From the NCBI GenBank assembly GCA_023159155.1, contig JAJNNX010000005.1, positions 620,001 to 684,000 of the forward strand: a stretch of DNA of 64,000 nt, given 5' to 3'. The position numbers and the translations under genes are program-made. A model generated the notes under the pieces. That model worked only from the letters and a program-made list of their open reading frames with translations, was not told the origin of the DNA and did not search any database. Shown here in pieces: positions 11,215-22,982 of the stretch. Numbering within the stretch: the first letter of the stretch is position 1; each line of letters starts with the position of its first letter. This DNA comes from Ustulina deusta. Its lineage: Eukaryota > Ascomycota > Sordariomycetes > Xylariales > Xylariaceae.

Positions 11215-14200
11215 AATCCCTATTCCAGCCCGGTAGACCTACGCACACTATAGACCTACCCTCTAGACATAGAACGATTAGATGCGACACATAGACACAC
11301 GCCCATGATTGGAAGGTTCACGATCAACAATATAGAGATGTTCAAGTCTTGATCACGAAATACCCCCTCGAATGACTGTTCTACCTGTAGGATACAGCGT
11401 GATTTTAGTTGTCTAGGTAACTTGATGAGCTGATGTTGTATTTCGGATAATTCCGTTCGCTGATCATCATTATATTATTCTATACTTAGTGTACTACAAG
11501 TGCGATGGGCGTGTGCCAGAACCCTGCCCAGCGCGGCCAGGGAACCTATTCCGTCCGGGTTCGCTAAACAGAACCCACCTTCACTGCCGATCGCTATCAT
11601 TTCCACTGCCATGGGTTACAAACACACCACGCTTACCACATTTTGTCAAATACTGAGCGCGCTAAGCACCAGACCGTGTTTTTTGCTGTCTTTCTAGAAC
11701 AACAGTACACTATAAGTTTAGTGTAGTCGATGCAGAACACGGGTACTCCGTGCAATGGTATGTCATGCCATCCCATCTCAACCTGGACTCTGGCTCGCTT
11801 ACTCACCTCCCCATCATAAGGCTAATTTTAGCACACCAATTCGACCGACAACAGAGATGTGGGTTCGTTCTCCTTGGAATCGGACAACAATTTATTGTTT
11901 TCCTGTACAGACCAGATGAGTGCTCACCGGTGGAGGAAATCAACTTCGAGTTTTGTTGATTTGGAGGCCATGTCCGTCCGCCGCCGCCTCCAGCGTAGGG
12001 TAGACTAGTGTAAGCCATGAATTAAGGCCTTGATTGGTCTCCCCTCTCCACAGCGCTGGATTAGTCAGACCACTCATGAAAATAAGCTTCTGGGACCATT
12101 GCCGTACGACGCCTGTGAAACAAGTCATCCTTCAAACTACCTACCGGTATGTGTCAGCCCATCTTCTAATCCCATCCTTCTAGCGTAGTGTGTTCCTACG
12201 GTACCTAGAAGTACGTGTATACACTAGACTAGTGTATTGTAAGGGTGAGGAACATACTTACTGTCAATTCCTCCAGAGTCTGGGGTCCAGCGATGAGATG
12301 ATTTTGCGAGCCAGGATGTAGTGTACACATGTAGACGTTGATTCTCATGATGACTAGCATTCCTACCGCATACTTAGCCAATACTATGTAGCGGGCTGCC
12401 ACAAGAACGATGGGCCTCCTCACCGCTGGCCGTCTAGATCACTAGAGAAAGAGGCAGCTAACCTCCAACAGGCACAGACTTGTTAGGCGCTGACGTGGTG
12501 CCATCATCAACCAGAGGCTTGTGTAACTGTCAGAAGGAATGCCAGAGAATGAAGGGAATGTCTAGGAACACTACCAATTATCAGCAGCGAAATCAAGAAA
12601 TAACTCCCACGACTGCAGTCCTACGTGATAGCGCCAGCATTAATATTTAAGGAATCCTCGGTGTCCACATATGCTCGCCCGGCTCGTTTATGAGAGTACA
12701 CATGTTCGGACTTTCACTTTTGGGTAGGGATCAAACCAAGCAGTTACTGGATATGTGCCTATGGCAGATATAAGCATTGAAGACCATCTGACTGCATTCG
12801 AATGCTGTTTCTCTCATGGGTCCTGTAATCAACTTGATGGCTCTCTGATACCCTTACACTAACTACTTCAACCGAGGTCTTACAAGCGTATACTAAACGC
12901 CGCTATACAGTTGAGGACTGTGCTATAAGCTGCTGTAGGCAGGACCGGAGTGAGACCCAAGTTTCAGCTACCACGTATATACACTACCGTTAGCGTACTA
13001 TGCCTCCAGCTGTCCACTGCACTACACTAGACAAGTTGACGAACTAACTTACCTAGTCTGGATAGGTGGCGCTTGGAAGGAGGTACCGGATTTTGCGCCA
13101 AGGAACGCCAAGGAACCCCAAGGGGAGCTTGGAACCCGACTGGCTATACTAGGTAGTATACTTACTTCCTGAAATAGTGGAGCCGGGTTCTTCTCGAAGT
13201 TGGCGTCTCGTATAATTTCCTTGTTGGGCACAGCGATAAATTCAAGTAAACCGTTGGTGGCGCCAACTCGTACCGAGGGATGTTTATGTTGCAACCGAGA
13301 TGTAGGTAGCGCATTTTCCATTTAATACGTTACATCGAGTCAGATATAGCTGAAAGGTGGCTTTTTATTCCCCCTGTTTAAACCTCCACTGGTATACTGT
13401 ATGTTGGTTGTACTCGACAATTATCATCAACTACAAGGAACTACCAAGCATACAATTCTGGTTGCAAATTTCTCCATATTATGCCTCATTAATTAGAGTC
13501 AAATGCGATGCTTTCTCCATGTTTCAAATTTCAATGACAATAATAGAAACAGGTTATAAGTCAGCATCTAGATCCCGCTCGCCCTTAATTCGGAAGGCCC
13601 GATCATAGGAACTAGATTTGGAATACCCGATTAGAGTCTCCAGCCAAGCGGATCTGACACCCATACCAGACCCCATACAGACCTATGCTGCCTAGCACAA
13701 CGCCTACAGCAGGTAGCCGCAGCGTCTGAGTACCTGTGGTGTACACTACAGCATTGGCATCGCGGTGGATCTGTATCCTAGCATACTTGGATGTGTAGGC
13801 TACTACAACACTACCGTCGATAGGGGGAAAATTTGAGACGAAAGCAGCGACAGGTCCAGCGGCCCTCCTGTCACTATGGAAGGTAGAAATGGACACTACT
13901 AGTGTAGGCGACGGAACTTGCCCCAGGCAGTACAGGCGAATCCTCGATTTGTCAACGAAGCCTACCAAGATGGCATGACAGGGAATAGGGTCTCTATTTA
14001 GAAAATTACTACATGTACCAGTCTGTGTTCATCATAGTTGAACAGGTAAGCAGCGGGTTCCTATTGCAGGTTTCCGAGGCATTGCCAGAGAGAAACTCGA
14101 TGAGTATCACATGCACTCGCCCTCTTAATGGATGACTAGCCTCATTGTTGCTCTTCTCATAGCCGACTAATCTCTTGACTTTCTCTTCTTCATCTTTATA

Positions 14201-14316
14201 TCCACCCTTGATCCTGGGCTTGCCGAAGTTGAAGTCCTATCTACTAGTGCTCGTCGACTCTTATCATTGATCCATCACCCGAATCCTCTCGTTTCTCCGA
14301 TCACCATTTAGTCACG
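11215..14316. other. Gene-poor intergenic region between regulator and GGPP synthase
   Basis: About 3.1 kb with no conserved gene. Dense in TAGTGTA/TACACTA motifs (near 11486, 11707, 11718, 12004, 12222-12236, 12857, 12980, 13020, 13741 and 13904). A 118-codon minus frame at 13612-13968 has no recognisable domain. The GGPP synthase promoter must lie at the right end, where a pyrimidine-rich stretch (14150-14310) precedes the start. Confidence 0.45.
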
Positions 14317-15525
14317 ATGGAATCAGGCACACAGAGTAAGTGAAAGGTGACAACTCATTCAGACATACGACTAACCATCCCCCGAGCCCCAGTTTCATCC
14401 CCATGGGCACCACTGAAGTCGTCGCTACGACCACTACTTGATTCAATCTATCCTCATCAACGCCGCCCAACAGGCCTCCTCACACCAACCCCTATGAGCT
14501 TGCAGAAGGGTCAACAGGTGGCATATCCAGGCTTGGCAAAGGACCATATACAGAAGAGCGCTCCAGAGACTTCTCAAGCCTCAGAACCAGCAGAGTCAGC
14601 TAAGGACGACATGGAGCTGGGCAACGGATGGACATGGACTTCTCAGAAGGAAAAAATCATTCTGAGCCCTTACGATTATATTGCCTCAGAGCCCGGCAAA
14701 GAGTTCCGAACACTTCTTCTCAATGCATTCAACACCTGGCTCGAAGTTCCCCAAGAAAACCTAGCCATCATCACCAAGGTGGTGCGCATGCTACACACTT
14801 CATCTCTGCTCATCGACGACATCCAGGATAACTCACAGCTGAGGAGAGGACGACCTGTGGCTCACAACATTTTCGGTGTTGCACAGACCATCAACGCTGG
14901 CAACTACGTTTATTTCCTTGCCCTGAAAGAATTGCAAAAACTCAACAACCCCGCAGAGGCCATGGACATTTACACAACGGAAATGCTCTACCTGCACCGA
15001 GGCCAAGGTATGGACCTCTACTGGCGCGATACCTTGACCTGCCCCACCGAGGACGATTATCTCGAGATGGTCTCGAACAAGACTGGTGGTCTCTTCCGCC
15101 TTGCCGTCAAACTGATGCAATCTCAATCCCCCACGTCATTTGACTGCTTGCCACTAGCCGAGCTTCTCGGTCAAGCTTTCCAGATTGCCGACGACTACAA
15201 GAACTTGGCCAACCTCGACTACACCCAAAAGAAGGGTCTATGCGAGGACTTGACCGAAGGCAAATTCTCCTTCCCTGTCATCCACAGCATACGATCAAAC
15301 CCCGACAACCAAGAACTCCTCCACATCCTTGCTCAGCGTCCTACCGATGTCGACACCAAGAAGTACGCTGTTCGATACATCGAGAGCACTGGCAGTCTAG
15401 AGTACACCAAGGAGCTCGTGTCGATATTAATTGCCAAGGCCAAGGAAGAGGCCGATGCTATTGACGCCGGATCGGACAAGAGCAAGGGAATTCATATGCT
15501 ACTGGCCAAGTTGGACTTGAAGTGA
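14317..15525 (+). CDS. Geranylgeranyl diphosphate synthase (cluster-type)
   Basis: Condenses FPP with IPP to GGPP, the substrate of the neighbouring cyclase. Exon 1 (14317-14335) encodes MESGTQ plus one base; a 57-bp intron (GTAAGT, CTAAC branch, CCCCAG) leads to exon 2 (14393-15525), giving 383 aa. No ATG lies in the long frame near its start, so the short first exon best explains the N-terminus. The first Asp-rich motif is DDIQD at residues 148-152 ([20 protein letters not shown]) and the second is DDYKN at about 273-277 ([11 protein letters not shown]). An N-terminal extension of about 90 residues precedes the catalytic core, as in secondary-metabolism GGPP synthases. It converges with the P450 gene and stands about 3.2 kb upstream of the cyclase. 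A dedicated GGPP synthase next to a diterpene cyclase is the classic sign of a diterpenoid cluster. Confidence 0.94.
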
Positions 15526-16325
15526 ACTTGACTGAACGGAGGAGATTGACTTCACGTGTTCGTGCTACTGATGGTAGGGTTTATGGGCATATCAAGGAAG
15601 GTCATTGGGGACACATTGTTCAACTGTGCGGCTTGTTGATCCTGCGGGCGTTGGGGTGTTGATATCCAAACTCGATTCGTTTCATAGATTATTTGGGATG
15701 AGTCCACAATGAGAATTTTGAGAAGTTTAAGAGCAATGCGTTTTGTGCTTCGTGATCGTTTAATCGGTTGAGAACCCTGACTGTCGCAGCGCCCTGGGTG
15801 GCTTGGTCTACCGACCCCTGAGACCTATCTATGTGTATCTTCAACATAGGAGCTAGTGTATTTCTCCATGTTGAGAGACCAATCAAGTCATGAATTAATG
15901 CAGCCATTTATCGGTTATAGTTTGGGTCTTGCTAGCTTCCGGGCTCTGTTCCAGGTAATGAACTGTGTGGCGGCGCCCCCCAACTCCCCTGGATTAGTGA
16001 TCCTCGGGTGGGCGTACAAACTATAAAAGGGACGACACGTGGGCGCCACAATAGCCCATACCACTGTTCTCCAAGAGGACAGCAGGTAAAACCGGTTCAA
16101 GTCAAAATGATCGTCGTCATAATTGCTAAGTTTATACGTCCACATGGAAAGGTAGCATCGTGGATGAAATTTGAAATGTCAAATCTTTGAAGACCCTAAC
16201 CTCTAGTGTAGATAGTCTATCTAGTATACCTACTCCAATTGGCCACCCGCGCGCCTTGCCAAAAGATAAAAAATAAGAAATCAATTAATGCAACTATTTC
16301 TGTAATAACAACATTTCGATCGTCA
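15526..16325. other. Convergent 3' region between GGPP synthase and P450
   Basis: Both flanking genes end here, so terminators and polyadenylation sites are expected. A TATAAAAG string at about 16023 and TAGTGTA motifs (15851, 16202) are present, but no coding sequence is supported. Confidence 0.4.
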
Positions 16326-18106
16326 TTATTTGCGCGGGGTAAAGATAAGGGTCTGTCTCGGATCTGGGCGGACTAGACCACCCTTGTGGAGGTTCTTGGG
16401 TCGTTCCGTCTGTCCAGGAGGGAAGGAGATGTCGAAGTTCAGGAGGAGGTTGGCGAGGACCACCTTGATGTTCGAGGCGGCGAAGAAGCGACCGGGGCAT
16501 GCCGTCTTTCCTTGGCCGAAGGCCAGACTTTCGGGCCCAGTTGTCGCGAATTGGTGGCGGTTCGCCTCGACCTTGGAGGACATTCTCTTATCGTAGAAGC
16601 GGAAACCGTCGAAGGTCTCGGGGTTGGAGTAGATATCGGGATCAGTTGCTACGGCGTGACTAGGCATGGTGATGTAGGTTCCGACGGGGAGGGTGGTGCC
16701 ATCCTCGAACTTCAGGGGTCGGGCGACTTTGCGGTTGAAGGTCACTGTCCGTCACAGTCAGCATCTCCAAAAAAAAAATAATGTGGGTTCGGGTAGGACA
16801 CTTACTCAGCACCGCCTGGTTCATCCGCTGCGACTCTTTCATGAAACTGTCGATCTTCTTCATTTTGGCAATGCCAGCTAGTGTCCAGCCGGACTCGTCG
16901 ACGGCCTGTTGCACGTCTTGGCGCAGTTGCTCCATAAATTCGGGGTTCGCGCAGAGATCAAACAGGACATGGATGATGGTCGCTGAACTGGTGTGTACTG
17001 AAGCCAGGGCCATGAACAACATGTTGTGAGCGAGAACGTCGGGATTCCGGTCGCTTCCACGGGCTGAATCCGCAAGCCACTGGAGCATGTCGACGGGCTT
17101 CTCATCCGTGTCCTTCAAAGCCAGGCGTTCCGCAAAGATGTGACTGAAGGTCTTCTTGGCAACATGGAGATGGTGGTCGAGGGTCTTTGACCCCTCGAGG
17201 AAGGGGTACATTAGGGGGCGCACGAAAGCAGGGTACGGGCGCAGCTTGACAGCAACACTGACAACGTCCATCGAATAGTCGGCCGCGGATTTGAGCCATT
17301 CTTCATTTCGGCTGATCGTGGTTCCACCAAACATTCGAGACGCATTCTTGGTGATAATTCCGACCATCGTATCATATGCCTTCAGTTCGACCTTGTGAGG
17401 AATGAGTGTGGATAGAGTGTGGTTTGCTTCGTCGTGGAGTGGTGCGATCAAGTGGTCTATCGCATGTTAGCAACACTGCTCGGCCGGTTTGAATGTCATT
17501 GGGTTGTAATTACGGAGGTTACGAGTCAGCTGGTCCTTGCAGACATCGATGTGGAGAGGACTCCTGAACACGACATCGAGGTTGGTTTGGGCGCTAAGAA
17601 GTCGCTTCGATGCTGTCAGTGATGAATCCCGAGAATGCCTCTGTCAAACGTACCTCGCGCAGACCTTCGACCATATCCAGTGTTCCGTCGGGGACCTTGC
17701 TGTTGATTTCCTCAATATACTTGGGACTCAAGACAACGCGTTCCACATTCAATGTCTGCACCAAGAACATTCCATTCTTATTCTGCAAGTAGAGTGTTAG
17801 TCAATTTCTCTTGTTCGGCCGAATAGCCTGTCGACACCTTACCTTTCGGTAACCTTCGTTAATGATCTTGGTACCATTTTTGGCGAAGTCCCGTTTAACA
17901 TCGTTGATACCAAATCCCAATGGGCCCGGCGCCTTTCCAGCTCGTGGAATGAAGCTCAAGTCTGGTGTCGCAATGAAGCGATAATAGGCCCAGACAAGAA
18001 ATACCACGGTTAGACCAGCTGTGCCTAAAATTTGAGTCGAGTCATCGCGCTGAAGGATGTCTTGTACAAGCTGCTGAAGCTTAGGCAAAGCGTCTGCCGT
18101 CGACAT
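16326..18106 (-). CDS. Cytochrome P450 monooxygenase (diterpene oxidase candidate)
   Basis: Five exons on the minus strand, 18106-17843, 17782-17654, 17604-17514, 17456-16806 and 16744-16326, give 517 aa with every junction in phase (introns 49-61 bp). An N-terminal anchor (LGTAGLTVVFLVWAYYRFI) places it in the ER membrane. The I-helix reads LASVHTSSATI, the K-helix ExxR is ESQR (KESQRMN), and the haem loop is FGQGKTACPGRFFA with ligand C461. The I-helix HT(T/S) and the haem loop resemble the P450s of gibberellin-type and related diterpene clusters (CYP503-like kaurene oxidases), but I cannot assign a CYP family. It shares a promoter region with the cyclase, fitting co-regulation, and probably oxidises the cyclase product. 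The substrate and oxidised carbon are unknown. Confidence 0.92.
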
Positions 18107-18694
18107 CTTGACATGCGTTTCGACAGTAAAGTCGTAGATTTGATGATCAAAAAACCGACCAACTTGAAGTACCAAGCCTGACTTTTTAGATCTTGAAGAT
18201 GTGACTTAGCGTCACTAACGGATCATTAAATCGAAATTAGAATGCACCGTTTCAGCCCTTGTGGTCCCCTAATAATAGACGGAGGCCCTGATGGGGGGGA
18301 CCCCGGTACGGCCATTGCCGATTTTGGCGATCCGACTGTCGGTCACGGATTTTATTTTTGGATCTTGACTATAGTATGGAGCGTGTACAGTCAGACGAAT
18401 TGACAAATCGCAAGCCGTGGATTCTAATCCTTCTGGGGGTTCAAACAACTAGTGGAATAGTCCATCAGCGTGTGCTTACCTAGTCTAACCTGGCTTGTCA
18501 TATTAAGGACTCCGAATCTTTGGTTTGCATACGGTTTATAAGTGGCATGACAAGGGCAAAATAAGTAAATCGGCGCAATAGTGAGTCGTAGATAACACCA
18601 CCATCGTACGTTAATTATCTTGAATTTCAACATTCATCATTGGAACGAAGAGGAAGATTTTCTCTCAATTTCGGGTTCATCACAGCTGACCATC
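18107..18694. promoter_or_regulatory. Bidirectional promoter of P450 and diterpene cyclase
   Basis: 588 bp lie between the start codons of the divergent P450 (18106, -) and cyclase (18695, +), so one region must drive both genes. It contains a CG-rich stretch at 18290-18350 with several CGG/CCG triplets, including CCGACTGTCGG, while the flanks are AT-richer. The frame upstream of ATG 18695 lacks another in-frame ATG, which supports that start. Confidence 0.6.
18332..18342. promoter_or_regulatory. Candidate Zn2Cys6 site CCG-N5-CGG
   Basis: CCGACTGTCGG is an inverted repeat about a central T. CCG/CGG half-sites spaced by a few bases are what Zn2Cys6 dimers bind, and the site sits mid-way in the shared P450/cyclase promoter. 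That the regulator at 9.9 kb binds it is an inference. Confidence 0.35.
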
Positions 18695-21600
18695 ATGGGG
18701 GACGCTAACCGCCTTGCCGACGATGCGAAGTCGTTGATTCGAACAGCTTTGGAGAACTATACCGACAAGTATGGCTTAGGGGCAATGAGTGTTGCTGCCT
18801 ATGATACGGCCTGGGTTGCGATGGTGACCAAGGTCGTAGATGGGCAGAAACAATGGCTCTTCCCTGAGTGCTTCGAGTACATCCTATCTACTCAGTCAGA
18901 AGAAGGTGGTTGGACGATTGGCTGGGGTGCTCAAATCGATGGCATCTTGAATACAGCTGGCCCTCTGTTGGCTCTTAAACGTCACCACGCGGAGCCCCTT
19001 CAACTTCAACACAATCCTCAGGATCTTGCCAACAGGATTGAAAAGGCCACATCATCTTTAAGATCGCAATTGGCTGCTTGGGATGTATCAACCACGGAAC
19101 ATGTCGGTTTCGAGATCATTGTCCCGGCCATGCTCGAACAGCTGGAGAAGGAAGATCCGTCGCTGGTTTTCGAGTTTGCTTCCAAAAAGCTTTTGATGAA
19201 GATCAACAACGCCAAATTGTCGCGTTTCCAGCCAAAGTTCCTTTACGGCTCTCGGAGATTCACGGCACTTCACTCGTTGGAGTCGTTCATAGGCAAGATG
19301 GACTTTGACAAGGTCAAGCACCACAGAGTCCATGGCTCTATGTTGGGCTCACCTTCTTCAACGGCGGCATACATGCTGCACGCTTCGGAGTGGGATGACG
19401 AGTCTGAGGAATATATCAGACACGTGATCAAGTATGCTGCTGGTCGCGGTAGCGGAGCTGTTCCCAGCGCCTTCCCCTCAACACATTTCGAGATTACTTG
19501 GGTAAGTGTTTTTTGAAGAGGCGGTTAAATCAGGATTCTGACTCGAATTGCAGATGCTATCGACTTTACTTAGAGCTGGTTTCACTCACGCCGACTTGGA
19601 GGGTCCTGAACTGACCAAGATGTTGGATATCATGAGCCACTCCTTTGAAGTCGAGAAGGGGGTCCTTGGATTTGGTATGATTCTCACAGCCTGGTGTTGT
19701 CTTAAGAATAATCTTACTAATACCAATCATTAGCTCCTTTCTTCGAGGCAGATGTCGATGACACCGCCAAGACTATTTCTTCGTTAAACATGCTTGGGCG
19801 ACCTGTTAGCCCGAACACCTTGATCGAAGTGTTTGAGGCAGATACTCATTTCCGCACCTACGCAGGAGAGAGAGATCCCAGCCCGACAGCTAACTGCAAT
19901 GCACTATTGGCTCTTCTTCATCAGCCAGACGTATCTCTATTCTCCACCCAAATCCACAAAGTTGCCAAGTTCCTTGTCGACTTCTGGTGGAAAGCTGATG
20001 GTAAGATCGTCGATAAATGGGTACGTAATAACATCATAAGACTGAAGAGAATATGAAGACTAACGCAAATATCTAGAACACATGCTATCTGTATCCATCG
20101 GTCCTCATAGTAGAGGCATTCGTGGACATCCTAAGTCTTATTGAGCAAGACAAGCTACCCGGCGTATTTGACGAGGATCTACAGGCCAGGCTTGCAGTTG
20201 CCCTATTCCAGGCTTGTTTCAGACCCTTACTCGACCAACAGGCAGACGGGTCATGGAACTCGTCAACTGAAGAAACTGCTTATGCCGTTCTAATTTTGAG
20301 CGAAGCTCGACGCGTCTGTTTCTTCAATGATCTCCGTCAGCCTCTAGATGCCGCGATTGAGCGCGGTATAGCTTACATCAAGTCCATTGGCGAGCGCCCT
20401 CTGAACTATATATGGATTGAAAAGGTCAGCTATGCATCTCGCCTCTTGACCGATTCATACGTACTAGGAGCACTCAAGGCTGCTAGCTCTACACTCACAG
20501 TTGAGGGCACGATTGGTTCCAGTCTTTGGCAGCATGTGTCCACCTCAACTCTGGACAAGCACGTCAAATTGTTTTCAAAGGCAGAGCTCTTCAGCCCACA
20601 TCCCGAATGGGAGCTCCAAGGATCAATGATCGAGGCCGTGCTCTTGAAACCATTATTACTCAAGCGTAGACTAGAGGTGTTCCAGCGCCAGGGAATGCAG
20701 GAGGACAAGTACTTCGATCTCATCCCACTCTTCTGGACAAGCCCCAACAACCGCGCCCGAACTTTCGCGTCTGCCTCTTTCCTATATGAGGTGTCACTTC
20801 TTTCCATGCTGACCTACCAGGTTGACGAGTTCATGGAGGCTTCAGCAGCACCCGCATTCCAGGGCCGTATGTCTGAGCTCCGTCAACTGGTTTACTCCGT
20901 GCTTCCCGAGGAGGAGGAACCAGCCGCCGCAAGTGGTGCTAAGGAACAGAATGGTCATTCCAATGGCAACGGCAGTGCCTCTCCCCAGGAAGAAGTCCTC
21001 GCCACTCTAAAGGGATTCAAGAAGTATTGTTTTGAAAACCCCTTGGTCAAGACAGCTAGCGCTGCGGATCAGAAGACCCTCGAGCGCGAGCTCCGAACTT
21101 ACCTCTTGGCCCAAGTTCAACAAGAAGAAGATAGTGAGCGATTCCGACAGCAACGACAGAGCGGAAAGCCCGGGGCAGGATCTACCAACACCTTCTACAA
21201 CTGGGCACGCAGCACAGGTGCAGACAACGTGTCTGGCCCCTTTGCCTGGGCATTCATCGGATGCCTTCTCAGCTCCACGCTAACCCCTGGAGGCGGCGGC
21301 AAGGATGTTTTCCCCACTGCCGGCGAGAAGTACGTGGCAGCTGATGTGTACCGACATCTCGCTACCATGGCCCGTATCTACAACGATCTCGGATCAATAC
21401 GGCGAGACGAAGAGGAGGGTGCCCTCAACTCGGTCAATTTCCCCGAGTTCAAGTCCCACGAAAGCGTTGAGAGCAAGAAGAACGTATTACATGCCATTGG
21501 CGAATACGAGTATAACTGTCTGATGCTCGCCTTCAAGCAGCTCGAAGACTTGAGAACCCAAGGGGCTACAAAGGACGTTGCTGCGGCGAGGTTGAGCAAG

Positions 21601-21708
21601 CGGAGGATGGATATCTGGTCGATGTTCCTTGACCAGGTCGTCCTATTTGATCAGATTTATGTCATTAAAGATCTCTCTAGTCATCACATTGTGCAGGATA
21701 AGGCGTAA
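18695..21708 (+). CDS. Bifunctional diterpene cyclase (fungal CPS/KS type)
   Basis: Cyclises GGPP in two steps: a class II domain makes a copalyl diphosphate and a class I domain ionises it to the final hydrocarbon. Exons 18695-19501, 19554-19674, 19734-20020 and 20077-21708 give 948 aa, the usual length for fungal ent-kaurene and pimaradiene synthases. The class II acid motif DVDD is at 316-319 ([11 protein letters not shown]), rebuilt across an intron. The class I metal motif is DEFME at 655-659 ([11 protein letters not shown]), with the second position E as in other fungal CPS/KS enzymes. The second metal site is [12 protein letters not shown] from N841. [11 protein letters not shown] near the N-terminus is also typical. 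A low-complexity insertion ([20 protein letters not shown]) follows the DEFME helix. Both active sites look intact. Product stereochemistry and skeleton (kaurane, pimarane or other) cannot be read from the motifs. Confidence 0.95.
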
Positions 21709-22532
21709 ATAAGCATATAAATTTAGATAGATTAAGGATTGGTAGAATAGACCACTTGACTTTAGCTATGAATTTTTGGATACTCCGTGATTGTTCCTGT
21801 ATTTGCATTCTGCTAACTAAGGACGAGAATACGGTTATGTAATGACTCACGACTATATAGTGCTCATCATGGCAGACAATGTTCTTTATGCTATATATTG
21901 AAGCACGTCTATCAACATTTCACTCAGCAGCATCTACATCCTAATGATTGATAACGACATGTTGGTCTTAATCAGCATGAAGTACCCCTTTTCACTCTGT
22001 ACGGAGCGCCACAGACGTTGCAGGAGCTGGCTGAGTTGTCGCCTGGCACGGCCAATTTCCTCATCCCGAGGCGACTCTATAGATGTTGAAGTAGGCTATT
22101 AGATGACCCGAAATGCAGGCGTACAGATATAACCCATATCGTAGCCTAGTAGTCCTGGTCAAAAACACTATCATATGAGTTTCCCATATCATTGTAATAG
22201 AGGTTTCACCACCGAAGTTGGACACAAGATCTATTCATCTCAATCCGCCGATGACACATAGCCACGCTTAACTGACCCAATTAAACACAACTTTTCCTCG
22301 ACCAATGTAGAGTGTCATGCGTATAGTTGAAAAGGCTGCTAGACAAGTCAGAAGCCTCCCTATTTAATAGCCTTTTGTGCCTCTCGACTTCTCTGCCAAC
22401 TGCAAATATTTCGTTAGCCCCCTGCTACTATTATGGCGACGTGCCTATCTTTACGTTAAAACTAATCCCCCCATACTGTAGAATAGATCCACGAGGATGC
22501 GCGTGGGCGTGATCTTGTGAAGGAATTGCCGA
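21709..22532. other. Intergenic after cyclase
   Basis: 3' flank of the cyclase with AT-rich stretches suitable for polyadenylation. No supported gene. Confidence 0.4.
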
Positions 22533-22982
22533 TTAGATCAATAATGGGAGTGTTCGTCCATCGCCGCTACCACGGTCCTCATTGCTGAGTATGTTCTTGT
22601 CGGTGAAAGGATGGCCGCCGGATTGCGCAGCCTCCACGTTAGGACTGGCGCTCTGTTGTTTCCCATCCAAGACACCATACTCGAGGTCACAAACTCCCCT
22701 CGATGTTCTCCTGTGCCCCAGGCCCCAGAGTGCTTCCCAATCGATGCATCCGATGATGATACCAATGGCGAGTCAGAGAATGAATACTGCAGCCAGAGAG
22801 CCGATGATGATCCTAACTAGTTGAACTGTGTCGATTTTTCTCAGGTCTCCTTCAATCACGATTATCGCTCTTCGAGTGATGCTGGCGACCGCAGTGGTGG
22901 TATTGGTGAGGTCGGAGGTCGTAGGGTTCATCGCGTTTGCTCCCGCTGCGCACGTGGCGAGTAGATGGATCGCAACCTCCAA
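22533..22982 (-). pseudogene. Small membrane-protein gene interrupted by TGA
   Basis: A 150-codon minus-strand frame from ATG 22982 to TAA 22533 is open except for one TGA at 22773-22775. The stop falls in the middle of a single strong transmembrane segment: VRIIIGSLAAVFIL, stop, LAIGIIIGCIDWEALWG. The N-terminal part is Thr/Ala-rich and looks extracytoplasmic; the C-terminal tail is hydrophilic and Gly/Ser-rich. CACTTACAG just upstream (about 22988) could be a splice acceptor, so an upstream exon may exist. I recognise no family. The single stop could be a nonsense mutation, a sequencing error or part of an unrecognised intron (a GTATTC donor lies just before it). Confidence 0.4.

Noticed and set aside
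13612..13968. 118-codon minus-strand frame
   Set aside because: No recognisable domain, no introns or promoter signals; probably chance, though a diverged fragment cannot be excluded.
14347..14392. Extension of the GGPP synthase frame upstream of 14393 as coding
   Set aside because: No ATG lies in this stretch, and it has donor, branch point and acceptor of an intron following the ATG at 14317.
16020..16032. TATAAAAG as a promoter TATA box
   Set aside because: It lies between two convergent 3' ends with no gene downstream in a suitable position.
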